Shown: piece after piece, positions 26,365 to 33,997 of the stretch
Numbering within the stretch: position 1 is the stretch's first letter
Layout: each line of letters starts with the position of its first letter
NCBI GenBank assembly: GCA_049889495.1
Contig: JBMHDH010000071.1
Coordinates: 12,818-76,817, forward strand
Origin: UBA685 sp049889495
Lineage (GTDB): Bacteria; Pseudomonadota; Alphaproteobacteria; Puniceispirillales; Puniceispirillaceae
Reading direction: 5' to 3'
DNA length: 64,000 nucleotides
Notes under the pieces: model-generated
What the model was told of the DNA's origin: nothing
Seen by the model: only the letters and a program-made list of their open reading frames with translations
The model's database searches: none
Program-made: the position numbers and the translations under genes

Positions 26365-27855
26365 CTATTCTTCTTTTGTCGCAAAGGCAATTTGAATAAA
26401 ACGGTTCTGCCCATCTCGTTTAATCAGCATCAGCACGCCAGAACGGCCTGCCTCTCTGGCATTGGCAATGCCCTCTTTCAACTGATCAAGCGATGTAATG
26501 CGGCTTTGACCAAAGCGGATGATGACGTCACCAGCTTGCAGACCTTTATCAGCCGCAGGCAGTCCTGTGATCACCTCGGTCACAACAACAGCGTCACCTT
26601 CTTCTTCGATACCAAAATCAGCTGCTAAATCAGCGTCAAGCTGTTCTGCACTAAAGCCTAAATCACCAAAGCTTTCAGCTTGGCTTGCGGGCTCATTATT
26701 TAACAACCCGCCCTGTTGTTCCGCTTGTTCTAGCTCGCCAAGCGTCACAGTTAATGTGATCTGCTTACCCCCACGGATGATTTCAACAGCCACTTCTTTA
26801 TCAACGTCTGTTTCAGCTACAATGCGAGGCAAATCGCGCATTTTGTCAATTTTCTTACCATCAAAGCTGATGATCACATCACCTGCCTCAATATTGGCAT
26901 CATCTGACGGGCCGCCTTTTGTAACATTCGATACCAACGCCCCTGCGGCTTCATCTATGCCAAGGCTTTCAGCGATTTCACTTGTGACTTCTTGGATGAA
27001 GACACCAAGCCAACCACGACGTGTTCTGCCATATTCAACTAGCTGATCAACCACTCTTGTGGCCAAATTGGACGAGATCGCAAAGCCAATCCCAACAGAC
27101 CCACCAGTCTGAGAGAAAATCGCCGTATTAATACCAATGACATTCCCATCCATATCAAATAGCGGACCACCAGAATTGCCTCTGTTAATTGAGGCATCTG
27201 TTTGGATAAAATCATCATAAGGGCCAGAGCCGATATCACGGCCACGCGCTGAGACAATCCCTGCTGTTACCGTGCCACCAAGGCCAAAGGGATTACCGAT
27301 TGCCATCACCCAATCCCCGACACGAAGCCCATCTGAATCACCAAATGACACAGCGGTGATATCCGCGCCTTCTGGATCAAAGCGCAACACAGCGATATCT
27401 GTCTTGGCATCTCTGCCAATCACAGTCGCTTCATAGCTATCTTCATTTGATAAAGAGATGGTGATTTGATCGGCATTTTCGATCACATGATTGTTGGTCA
27501 CAACAATGCCTTTGCTATCAATGATAAAGCCAGAGCCAAGCGATTGGAGACGTCTGGTTTCATTTCTTTCACCAAATTCTTTGAAAAATTCTTCAAAAGG
27601 AGAGCCTGGCGGGAATTGCGGCATGTCCTGCCTGCCATCTCTGCTTACCACAGTGGAGGTTGAAATATTCACAACCGCTGGCGAAAGTTCTTCTGCCAAA
27701 TCAGCAAAGCTATCTGGCCGTGCCCATGCGTGGGACAAGGTGATAACCATAACCGCCATAGCGGCGATACCCATCATCACAAGCTGCTGTATCTTAGCAG
27801 AGGTCTGATCTTGCTGTTTTACCATTTCGGCATGTTTCAATGGGTGTGCTTTCAT
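26365..27855 (-). CDS. Periplasmic serine protease of the DegP/DegQ (HtrA) family
   Basis: 496 residues from the ATG at 27855; an upstream start at 27906 would add 17 residues made of a tandem repeat. A membrane signal (QQLVMMGIAAMAVMVITLSHAWA) ends near residue 51, followed by the trypsin-like domain: VVTNNHVIENA holds the catalytic His, DAKTDIAVLRF the Asp and INRGNSGGPLFDMDG the Ser. Two PDZ domains follow (about 290-375 and 400-490). It degrades or refolds misfolded envelope proteins. A Gln/Glu-rich linker (EQAEQQGGLLN) separates the PDZ domains. DegP, DegQ and MucD cannot be separated by eye, so no symbol is given. Confidence 0.93.
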   Translation of the reverse strand: MKAHPLKHAEMVKQQDQTSAKIQQLVMMGIAAMAVMVITLSHAWARPDSFADLAEELSPAVVNISTSTVVSRDGRQDMPQFPPGSPFEEFFKEFGERNETRRLQSLGSGFIIDSKGIVVTNNHVIENADQITISLSNEDSYEATVIGRDAKTDIAVLRFDPEGADITAVSFGDSDGLRVGDWVMAIGNPFGLGGTVTAGIVSARGRDIGSGPYDDFIQTDASINRGNSGGPLFDMDGNVIGINTAIFSQTGGSVGIGFAISSNLATRVVDQLVEYGRTRRGWLGVFIQEVTSEIAESLGIDEAAGALVSNVTKGGPSDDANIEAGDVIISFDGKKIDKMRDLPRIVAETDVDKEVAVEIIRGGKQITLTVTLGELEQAEQQGGLLNNEPASQAESFGDLGFSAEQLDADLAADFGIEEEGDAVVVTEVITGLPAADKGLQAGDVIIRFGQSRITSLDQLKEGIANAREAGRSGVLMLIKRDGQNRFIQIAFATKEE

Positions 27856-27895
27856 GGTGCGTTCTTTCGTGTTGCGTGCTTTCGTGATGCGTGCT
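27843..27895 (-). repeat. 15-bp imperfect tandem repeat at the degP start
   Basis: Units of 15 bases based on TGCGTGCTTTCGTGA (plus strand) run at 27858-27872 and 27873-27887, with a partial unit after and a diverged copy at 27843-27857 covering the preferred degP start codon. Read in the degP frame, this is a pentapeptide repeat (ITKAR, NTKER, TMKAH), which argues that the upstream start is not the ancestral one. Confidence 0.7.
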
Positions 27896-28019
27896 GGGAT
27901 CAGCATCGTAAAACTCCTTCAAACAAATAGTCTGTGGTCTCTTGCAAAAGACATCTCTTATTGCAGTGACCTTTATACGTTATATAAGGGGTAACAGCCT
28001 TATTTGTATATTTAAGGGC

Positions 28020-28054
28020 AAAAAAAGGGCAGGATCATGACAATGACCCCGCCC
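28020..28054 (-). terminator. Intrinsic terminator after hflC
   Basis: On the minus strand GGGCGGGGTCAT pairs with ATGATCCTGCCC (12 bp, two G-T wobbles) around a TGTC loop and is followed by seven T. It closes the hflK-hflC transcript. The rest of the 240-base gap to degP is A/T-rich with no other feature I can support. Confidence 0.88.
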
Positions 28055-28094
28055 CCCTTTTCGATATCTTTTTTTCAAATCTCAAAAGATGGGG

Positions 28095-28967
28095 TTATTG
28101 TACGCCATCTTTATCTTTGAAATAGCGGAAGAAGCTGCTATCTGGTGACAACACCATTGATGTTGGCGAATTACCAAGCGACTTGGTATAGGCTTCCATC
28201 GACCGATAGAATGAGAAAAATTCCTCATCTCTGCCAAAGCTTTCGGCATAAATGCTAATCGCCTTGCTATCGCCTTCACCACGTAATTCTTGGGCTTCTT
28301 TTGCGGCTTCAGCCAAGATCACGGTTCTTGTCTTTTCAGCATCAGCGCGGATCTTTTGCGCTTCTTCTTCCCCTGTTGCGCGGAATTCTTTGGCTTCTCT
28401 GACACGCTCAGATTTCATTCTGTTGAAAATATTCTGAGAGGTTGTGACAGGGTAATCAGCACGGCGCAAACGCACATCGATGATTTCAATCCCAAGAGAC
28501 GTCACAGAACGCTCCACCTCATCTCTGATTGATGAGTTAATATCTTCACGTTCGCCTGTCAGGATTGACCCCAAAGTTTCTCCGCCTAACACACGACGAA
28601 CAGATGAATCAATGATTGATTCAAGGCGCGCTGTGGCCCCTTGTTCATTGCGAACTGTTTGGAAGAACAACAACGGATCCATGATGCGATAACGGGCATA
28701 GGCATCGATTACCACACGCTTTTGATCCGCCAAGATCACTTCTTCGGCATCTTGCGGGATCAAGCTCAACACACGCTTTTCATAATAAAGCACATCTTGA
28801 ATGAAAGGCAGTTTAAACGCCAAGCCAGGCTCTTGGATGGTGCGTTTTGGTTCACCAAATTGCAATACAAGAGCTTGCTGTGTCTGGTTGACAGTGAAAA
28901 CAGATGACAAGACGCCGAATAAGATCAATGCGCCAAGGATTAATGAGCCATTACGAGCTAGTTTCAT
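28095..28967 (-). CDS. hflC: FtsH protease modulator HflC
   Basis: 290 residues from the ATG at 28967, which follows GGGGGG by seven bases; a GTG at 28982 overlapping hflK is the alternative. One N-terminal membrane span (GSLILGALILFGVLSSVFTV) is followed by a SPFH/band-7 domain (QTQQALVLQFGEPKRTIQEPG) and a long Glu/Ala/Arg coiled coil (about 175-235, MKSERVREAKEFRATGEEEA). HflC and HflK form a cage around FtsH in the inner membrane and control its access to membrane substrates. It starts about one base after hflK. Confidence 0.94.
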   Translation of the reverse strand: MKLARNGSLILGALILFGVLSSVFTVNQTQQALVLQFGEPKRTIQEPGLAFKLPFIQDVLYYEKRVLSLIPQDAEEVILADQKRVVIDAYARYRIMDPLLFFQTVRNEQGATARLESIIDSSVRRVLGGETLGSILTGEREDINSSIRDEVERSVTSLGIEIIDVRLRRADYPVTTSQNIFNRMKSERVREAKEFRATGEEEAQKIRADAEKTRTVILAEAAKEAQELRGEGDSKAISIYAESFGRDEEFFSFYRSMEAYTKSLGNSPTSMVLSPDSSFFRYFKDKDGVQ

Positions 28968-28968
28968 C

Positions 28969-30081
28969 TTATTGCCCCCCACCTGAAGGTCGTTTCAGTT
29001 CCTGCAAAGGCAGATATGGAACAACGCCGCCGCTTTCATCATCGATGATGATCTTTTCAATGTTGGAATACACATTTTCGATCGTCTCGATATAGATGCG
29101 TTCTTTGGTCACCGCAGGATTGACTTTATAAGCTTCGTAAACTTGGTCAAAACGTGACGCATCACCAGCCGCTCTGTTCACAACTTCTTGCGAATAGGCT
29201 TCAGCCTCAGCAACCAATTTCGCAGCTTCACCTCTGGCGCGCGGCACAATATCATTACGGAAAGCTTCAGCTTCGTTCTTCAGACGATCTCTATCCTGAC
29301 GCGCTCTTTGCACATCATTAAAGGCATCGATTACATCTGCTGGCGGATCAACGGCCAAAAGCTGTACTTCACGCACCCGAACGCCTGCTTTATATTCATC
29401 TAGCAATTCTTGCAATTTCTGGCGCACTGATACCTGTACATTTTGACGCCCTTCGGTCAGCACCGTTTGAATCGCTGTTTGACCAATGATTTCACGCATC
29501 ACCGCCTCAGCAGCCACTTTGATCGTTTCATCTGGATCAGCCAAATTAAACAAATAAGCACCCGCATCAGAAATCCGCCAAAATACCACAAAATCAATAT
29601 CAACGATATTTTCATCACCTGTGATCATCTGACTTTCATCAGCGATATCACGGCGTGATGTTGATCGACCTGCCAGATCACGGAACCCGATCTCTAGCCT
29701 GTTATCTCTTGTAACCTCTGGTGTCATCACTGATTCAATCGGCGATGGCAAATGATAATGCAGACCAGGTGATGTGGTGCGCACCCATTCCCCAAAGCGC
29801 AAAACAACGCCTTGCTGTTGTGGGTTTACACGATAAAAGCCTGTTGCTGCCCAACCAGCTAAGACAAGCAAGAGAATCAAAAAGATTGCGCCTTTTGAAC
29901 GGCCGCCACCTGGGATCAGATTGCCATAGCGGTTACGCATATCTTTCATCATTTTATCGAATTCAGGTGGTTTTGGTGATCGCCCACCGCCCCCACCCCA
30001 CGGGTTTTGATTGCCAGGGCCAGACGGGCCACCGCCCCATGGTCCTTGGTTATCGCCACCACCTTGATTATTCCAGGGCAT
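28969..30081 (-). CDS. hflK: FtsH protease modulator HflK
   Basis: 370 residues. A Gly/Pro/Asn-rich cytosolic tail (about 1-45, GGGDNQGPWGGGPSGP) precedes one membrane span (IFLILLLVLAGWAATGFYRV), then the SPFH domain (QQQGVVLRFGEWVRTTSPGL) and a coiled coil (RARQDRDRLKNEAEAFRND). The short C-terminal tail after the coiled coil is again Gly-rich. It partners HflC in the FtsH-HflKC complex. GGAGAGG is the ribosome site. Divergent from mrp with about 237 bases between, which must hold both promoters. Confidence 0.95.
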   Translation of the reverse strand: MPWNNQGGGDNQGPWGGGPSGPGNQNPWGGGGGRSPKPPEFDKMMKDMRNRYGNLIPGGGRSKGAIFLILLLVLAGWAATGFYRVNPQQQGVVLRFGEWVRTTSPGLHYHLPSPIESVMTPEVTRDNRLEIGFRDLAGRSTSRRDIADESQMITGDENIVDIDFVVFWRISDAGAYLFNLADPDETIKVAAEAVMREIIGQTAIQTVLTEGRQNVQVSVRQKLQELLDEYKAGVRVREVQLLAVDPPADVIDAFNDVQRARQDRDRLKNEAEAFRNDIVPRARGEAAKLVAEAEAYSQEVVNRAAGDASRFDQVYEAYKVNPAVTKERIYIETIENVYSNIEKIIIDDESGGVVPYLPLQELKRPSGGGQ

Positions 30082-30318
30082 TCGCCTCTCCTCAAATCTT
30101 CTTTGGTAAACTTTTTTGGCTGTTATTCGTCTTAACTGTGGTTACATGACACGCCGACTATCTTATACCTTAATGCCAGTTTATAACACCAGCAAACAAC
30201 AATAGATAGACAATCCATAACAAGATAAATCGGCACTTGCTATTCGGCAAGCAACGACCTATCTGAAGGATGACCATCTTTGCTATAGATATTTGCGCAC
30301 CGCTAGGGAAATTCAAGA

Positions 30319-31437
30319 ATGCCACAGCAATTAACTGAAGAAAAAATTTTAAACGCACTTATTTCTGCCAAAAATGAGGCAGGTGACGCGTATTTTTCCC
30401 CTGCACAGATCTCTGGCATTATCATAAAAGAGGGCAATGTCGGCTTTGCGTTGGAAATTTCACAAGACGACGCCCCACATGCCAAGGCCATCCAGAAAGT
30501 CGCCGAAGACGCTGTCTTGGCGGTATCTGGTGTGTTATCTGCAACCGCTATGATAACGGCCCATCGCCCAGCTGGTGCGGGTCAATCTGCCCCCCAACAA
30601 GCGCCAACACAGCAAACGCCACCACAACAGGCCGCCAAAGATAGCCGTCACAAACCAGCAAAACATATTGTGGCTGTTGCCTCTGGCAAAGGCGGTGTTG
30701 GCAAATCAACCACCTCGATCAATTTGGCATTGGCACTATTGGCCAAAGGCCTGAAGGTTGGCATTTTGGATGCTGATATCTATGGCCCCTCTCTGCCGCG
30801 CCTGCTTGGCCTAAACCAAAAGCCACAAACCAAAGATAAAAAGCTTCTTCCCATCGAAGCATGGGGCCTTCAGGCAATGTCGATCGGGTTTTTGGTGGCT
30901 GAAGATTCGCCTACCATCTGGCGCGGCCCTATGGTGATGAGTGCCATTGAACAAATGTTAAAAGATGTGGCATGGGATAGCTTGGATGTGCTGATCATTG
31001 ATATGCCGCCAGGCACAGGTGACGCGCAATTAAGCCTATCACAACGTGCCGATCTCGCAGGGGCGGTGATTGTCTCTACCCCGCAAGATTTGGCCCTGAT
31101 TGATGCCCGCAAAGGCCTGAATATGTTTTTGAAGGTGAATGTGCCTGTCTTGGGTCTGATTGAGAATATGAGCCATTTCATCTGCCCATCTTGTGGTGAG
31201 CGATCTGATATTTTTGGTCATGGCGGGGCCAAGGCTGAAGCGGTAAAATTGGGCATGCCCTTTTTGGGTGAAGTGCCTTTGCAAATGGCAATCCGCAAAA
31301 CATCGGATGAAGGCACACCGATTGTTGCCAGCGCGCCAGACAGCGAACAGGCCAAGCGTTATCTTGCCATTGCAGACCAGCTGATGGCATCTTTGGCACA
31401 AACAGACGTCAGTGCGCCAAAAATTATCATTGAATAA
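30319..31437 (+). CDS. mrp: Mrp/NBP35-type iron-sulfur carrier ATPase (ApbC)
   Basis: 372 residues. An N-terminal DUF59/MIP18-like domain (about 5-85) and a Gln/Pro-rich linker (APQQAPTQQTPPQQ) precede the P-loop ATPase: AVASGKGGVGKSTTSINLA is the deviant Walker A, ILDADIYGPSLPRLLG the A' motif, and IDMPPGTGDAQLSL switch II. The CxxC in FICPSCGE near residue 288 bridges the bound Fe-S cluster between two subunits. It transfers 4Fe-4S clusters to apoproteins in the cytosol; the window encodes several such clients (fumarase, GlcF, CysI). A terminator follows, shared with convergent folA. Confidence 0.95.
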   Translation: MPQQLTEEKILNALISAKNEAGDAYFSPAQISGIIIKEGNVGFALEISQDDAPHAKAIQKVAEDAVLAVSGVLSATAMITAHRPAGAGQSAPQQAPTQQTPPQQAAKDSRHKPAKHIVAVASGKGGVGKSTTSINLALALLAKGLKVGILDADIYGPSLPRLLGLNQKPQTKDKKLLPIEAWGLQAMSIGFLVAEDSPTIWRGPMVMSAIEQMLKDVAWDSLDVLIIDMPPGTGDAQLSLSQRADLAGAVIVSTPQDLALIDARKGLNMFLKVNVPVLGLIENMSHFICPSCGERSDIFGHGGAKAEAVKLGMPFLGEVPLQMAIRKTSDEGTPIVASAPDSEQAKRYLAIADQLMASLAQTDVSAPKIIIE

Positions 31438-31474
31438 AAACGATTCCGAAGAAGATTATCTTTGATGAAGGTAT

Positions 31475-31501
31475 AAAAAAAGCGGCTCTTGCCGCTTTTT
31501 T
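31475..31501. terminator. Bidirectional terminator between mrp and folA
   Basis: AAAAAAGCGGC pairs with GCCGCTTTTTT around TCTT. The A-run on one side and T-run on the other serve both strands. It lies about 38 bases after mrp and 13 bases before the folA stop. Confidence 0.88.
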
Positions 31502-31513
31502 GATTGTTACCTG

Positions 31514-32026
31514 TTATCTTTTCTCATAGCGAATAAAGCGATGGGCTGGCACATCTTTCTCGGCTGGCACCTCTTCACGGCTTACCTCAGCCCAGCTTGC
31601 GTCAATATCTGGAAACACCGCAGGACCATCAGGCGTTAAATCGACCTCGGTCATCTCAATCACAGAACAACGATCAAGACCAAGCGCATAGATTTGTCCG
31701 CCCCCAAACAAAATTTGCCTTGTCTCACCTGTGCCTTGATCAGCAAGCCATTTTGCCCCTTCTTCAAAGGCTTCCTCAAGGCTTGAGACGGCGATTGCCC
31801 CTTCGGCTTGCCATGTTTTGTCTCTTGTTAACACAATACTGGCGCGCCCAGGCAAAGGCCTGCCGATGGAATCCCATGTTTTGCGCCCCATAATTAACGG
31901 GCATCCCATGGTCAAGGCTTTCACACGGCGCAAATCGCCTGGCAAATGCCACAACAGATCATCGCCATCACCAATCACACGATTGGCGGCCATTGCCACA
32001 ACAGCAACCACATTATAATTTGTCAT
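31514..32026 (-). CDS. folA: Dihydrofolate reductase
   Basis: 170 residues. Typical DHFR opening VVAVVAMAANRVIGDGDDLLWHLP, with the Trp and Asp/Glu region of the active site, then CPLIMGRKTWDSIGRPLPGR for NADPH. The late segment ILFGGGQIYALGL is the second cofactor loop. It regenerates tetrahydrofolate consumed by ThyA, whose gene is 40 bases upstream on the same strand, so thyA-folA form an operon. Compared with E. coli FolA (159 residues) it is slightly longer, with small insertions. The active site Asp lies in GDGDDLLWHLP. Confidence 0.94.
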   Translation of the reverse strand: MTNYNVVAVVAMAANRVIGDGDDLLWHLPGDLRRVKALTMGCPLIMGRKTWDSIGRPLPGRASIVLTRDKTWQAEGAIAVSSLEEAFEEGAKWLADQGTGETRQILFGGGQIYALGLDRCSVIEMTEVDLTPDGPAVFPDIDASWAEVSREEVPAEKDVPAHRFIRYEKR

Positions 32027-32066
32027 ATCCTAATCTCACTACATCACGCCCCTTCTGGGACGCATA

Positions 32067-32861
32067 TTACACCGCGATAGGGGCTTTGATTGTTGGCGCA
32101 GCCACATAATCTGTAATTTCAATTGTCTCGAAACGAAACGCCTCTAGCGTATCTGGCGGGTTATGAAATACCAATTTTGGCAAAGCACCTGGGGTGCGTT
32201 GCAGCTGCTCTTTCACCTGATCAAAATGATTATGATAGATATGCGCATCTCCTAAGGTGTGGACGAAATGCCCCACCTCTAGGTCGCATACATGCGCGAT
32301 TATATGCGTCAGCAAAGCATAAGATGCAATATTAAACGGTACCCCTAAGAAGATATCAGCAGAGCGCTGATAAAGCTGGCAAGATAATTTGCCATTTGCC
32401 ACCTGAAATTGAAACAAGCAATGACATGGCGGCAGGGCCATATGCGGCACATCTGCTGGATTCCAAGCTGATAACATCAAACGGCGCGACTCTGGGTTTG
32501 TCTTGATCATCTCAATCAGATCACCAAGCTGATCAATCTCACTGCCATCAGGGGCCTGCCACCGCCGCCATTGTTTGCCATAGACAGGGCCTAAATCCCC
32601 ATTTTCATCAGCCCATTCATCCCAAATCGTTACACCATTTTCTTTTAAATAGCTGATATTGGTATCCCCTTGGATAAACCATAATAATTCATGGATGATG
32701 GACCGCAAATGCAGCTTTTTGGTTGTTAATAACGGAAAGCCTTTGGCCAGATCAAAGCGCATTTGATGGCCAAATATGGCTCTGGTGCCTGTGCCAGTAC
32801 GATCAGAGCGGTCAACCCCCTCTTCCATAACCAATTCCAATAAATCAAGATATTGGCGCAT
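32067..32861 (-). CDS. thyA: Thymidylate synthase
   Basis: 264 residues from the ATG at 32861, matching the length and start of E. coli ThyA (MRQYLDLLELV); an ATG seven codons upstream is also possible. It methylates dUMP to dTMP with methylene-tetrahydrofolate. The nucleophile Cys is in MALPPCHCLFQFQV near residue 144-157. LYQRSADIFLGVPFNIASYA and the C-terminal ALEAFRFE-like segment are diagnostic. The presence of folA nearby agrees, since ThyA oxidises the folate, unlike flavin-dependent ThyX. It is divergent from the tmRNA gene. Confidence 0.96.
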   Translation of the reverse strand: MRQYLDLLELVMEEGVDRSDRTGTGTRAIFGHQMRFDLAKGFPLLTTKKLHLRSIIHELLWFIQGDTNISYLKENGVTIWDEWADENGDLGPVYGKQWRRWQAPDGSEIDQLGDLIEMIKTNPESRRLMLSAWNPADVPHMALPPCHCLFQFQVANGKLSCQLYQRSADIFLGVPFNIASYALLTHIIAHVCDLEVGHFVHTLGDAHIYHNHFDQVKEQLQRTPGALPKLVFHNPPDTLEAFRFETIEITDYVAAPTIKAPIAV

Positions 32862-32914
32862 GATGCTGTTGTGCCCCTTCATGTCTGAGTATGATCATCT
32901 GATATTATAGTCTT

Positions 32915-32946
32915 AATTGACCATAGGTCTAGGCAATTGACCATAG
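32915..32946. repeat. Direct repeat AATTGACCATAG
   Basis: Two exact copies of AATTGACCATAG at 32915-32926 and 32935-32946, period 20, in the gap between thyA and the tmRNA gene. Each includes TTGACC, a -35-like word. No matching -10 box at 17 bases is convincing, so a regulator site is possible but unproven. Confidence 0.6.
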
Positions 32947-33020
32947 CCCCTAAAAAGATATTCAAAAAGATAATCAGGCACCGCCATGCATTAAAGCTTT
33001 AATATTCAGGCAATAATCCC

Positions 33021-33026
33021 TATGAT
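33021..33026 (+). promoter_or_regulatory. Candidate -10 box for the tmRNA
   Basis: TATGAT at 33021-33026 would place the transcription start near 33033, just before the tmRNA acceptor piece. I see no good -35 box at the usual spacing, so this is a weak call. Confidence 0.3.
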
Positions 33027-33032
33027 AGGGGG

Positions 33033-33400
33033 GCCAGCGGGATTCATCTCATTGGCTATGACGATAAACATGCAGTGAAATAAGCAGAGCGGACCCGGGG
33101 GCGGTACCCGGCGCCTCCACCAATTTTCTTTATAATGAATTTATAATGACTTTGGGGGCGAAACAGGATCGACGCATGTGGTAAAGGCTGTGTCTTCGTT
33201 CGGTATGGTACCCGCCGTTATCGGGCCATGTAGTAGTTGCAAATGACAACACTGCTCCGGTTGCTGTTGCTGCGTAATGCAGTCGCAAAGACCATTTTAA
33301 AGCCCTTTCCGCTTGAGCTCGGTTAGGCGGGGTTCGAAAGGCACCTGGCAACAGAAGCCTTTCACTGACCTATCAGCTGGTGGTCATCATCAGCGATTAA
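33033..33400 (+). ncRNA. ssrA: Transfer-messenger RNA, permuted two-piece alphaproteobacterial type
   Basis: The acceptor piece comes first and ends in CGCCTCCACCA at 33112-33122; its T-stem CCGGG/CCCGG flanks a loop GGCGGTA. After about 31 bases of spacer, the coding piece starts GGGGGCGAAACAGGATCGACG at 33154. GGGGGCG pairs with CGCCTCC to make the tRNA-like acceptor stem, and GCATGT (33174-33179) can pair with ACATGC (33068-33073) as helix P2. The tag frame at 33239-33277 reads ANDNTAPVAVAA then stop (resume codon GCA). The order is the alphaproteobacterial circular permutation. The outer ends (5' near 33033, 3' between about 33362 and 33400) are estimates. The tag ends in AA, as needed for ClpXP. 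Confidence 0.93.
33239..33277 (+). other. tmRNA tag-peptide reading frame
   Basis: GCA AAT GAC AAC ACT GCT CCG GTT GCT GTT GCT GCG TAA. The resume codon is GCA and the tag is ANDNTAPVAVAA. The start AND- binds SspB and the end AVAA is the ClpX degron, a match to the sspB gene 156 bases downstream of the stop. Confidence 0.92.
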
Positions 33401-33433
33401 ATATGCTTCATGCTGGGATAATGCGGGGATAAG

Positions 33434-33964
33434 ATGTCTGACAATTTTCATGATCAAGCTGGCATCAACTATGAATTATTAGTCGAGGATTCGCTTCGCA
33501 ATGTTGTCAGGGGCGCGCTGATGATCGCAGAACATGCGGGGCTTCCTGGTGAATCTCATTTCTTCATCACCTTCAAAACAGACCATCCTGGCGTTGAGAT
33601 GAATAAAGGCCTTGTCAAAGGCGATGAAAAGGAATTGACCATTGTCATCCAGCATCAATATTGGGATCTAGAAGTCAAAGATAGCCATTTTAGCGTCACC
33701 TTATCTTTTTCTGGCAACCCTGAAACATTGGTTATTCCCTTTGCTGCTGTCTCGCAATTCACCGACCCCTCAGTTGGCTTTGGCTTGCAATTTGGCGTTA
33801 TGGATGATGATGAAAGCGATAATGACAGCCCAGATATCAAAGCGATTGATCAAAAAGGTGATGATGGGCCAAAAACGGGCAAGGAAAATCCAGCCGATGG
33901 CACAGATGACAGTGCAGAGATTGTCTCGCTAGATAGCTTCAGAAACCGCCCAAAATCTGATTAA
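33434..33964 (+). CDS. sspB: SspB, ClpXP adaptor for ssrA-tagged proteins (alphaproteobacterial type)
   Basis: 176 residues. The N-terminal domain (about 1-125) fits SspB-alpha: INYELLVEDSLRNVVRGALM, ESHFFITFKTDHPGVEM and LTIVIQHQYWDLEV. A long acidic, probably disordered linker (about 126-160) leads to a C-terminal peptide EIVSLDSFRNRP that I take for the ClpX-docking motif. SspB binds the AND part of the ssrA tag and tethers it to ClpX. The gene lies immediately after the tmRNA gene that encodes that tag, same strand. A GGGGATAAG site precedes the ATG. High confidence in the family; the docking motif is inferred. Confidence 0.9.
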   Translation: MSDNFHDQAGINYELLVEDSLRNVVRGALMIAEHAGLPGESHFFITFKTDHPGVEMNKGLVKGDEKELTIVIQHQYWDLEVKDSHFSVTLSFSGNPETLVIPFAAVSQFTDPSVGFGLQFGVMDDDESDNDSPDIKAIDQKGDDGPKTGKENPADGTDDSAEIVSLDSFRNRPKSD

Positions 33965-33997
33965 TTCAGACCCTTTTAAAACATACAGGAATGACAA

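Noticed and set aside
33112..33160. A tRNA gene ending in CCA near 33122
   Set aside because: The CCA end belongs to the tmRNA acceptor piece; it pairs with GGGGGCG at 33154 downstream, and no anticodon arm is present.
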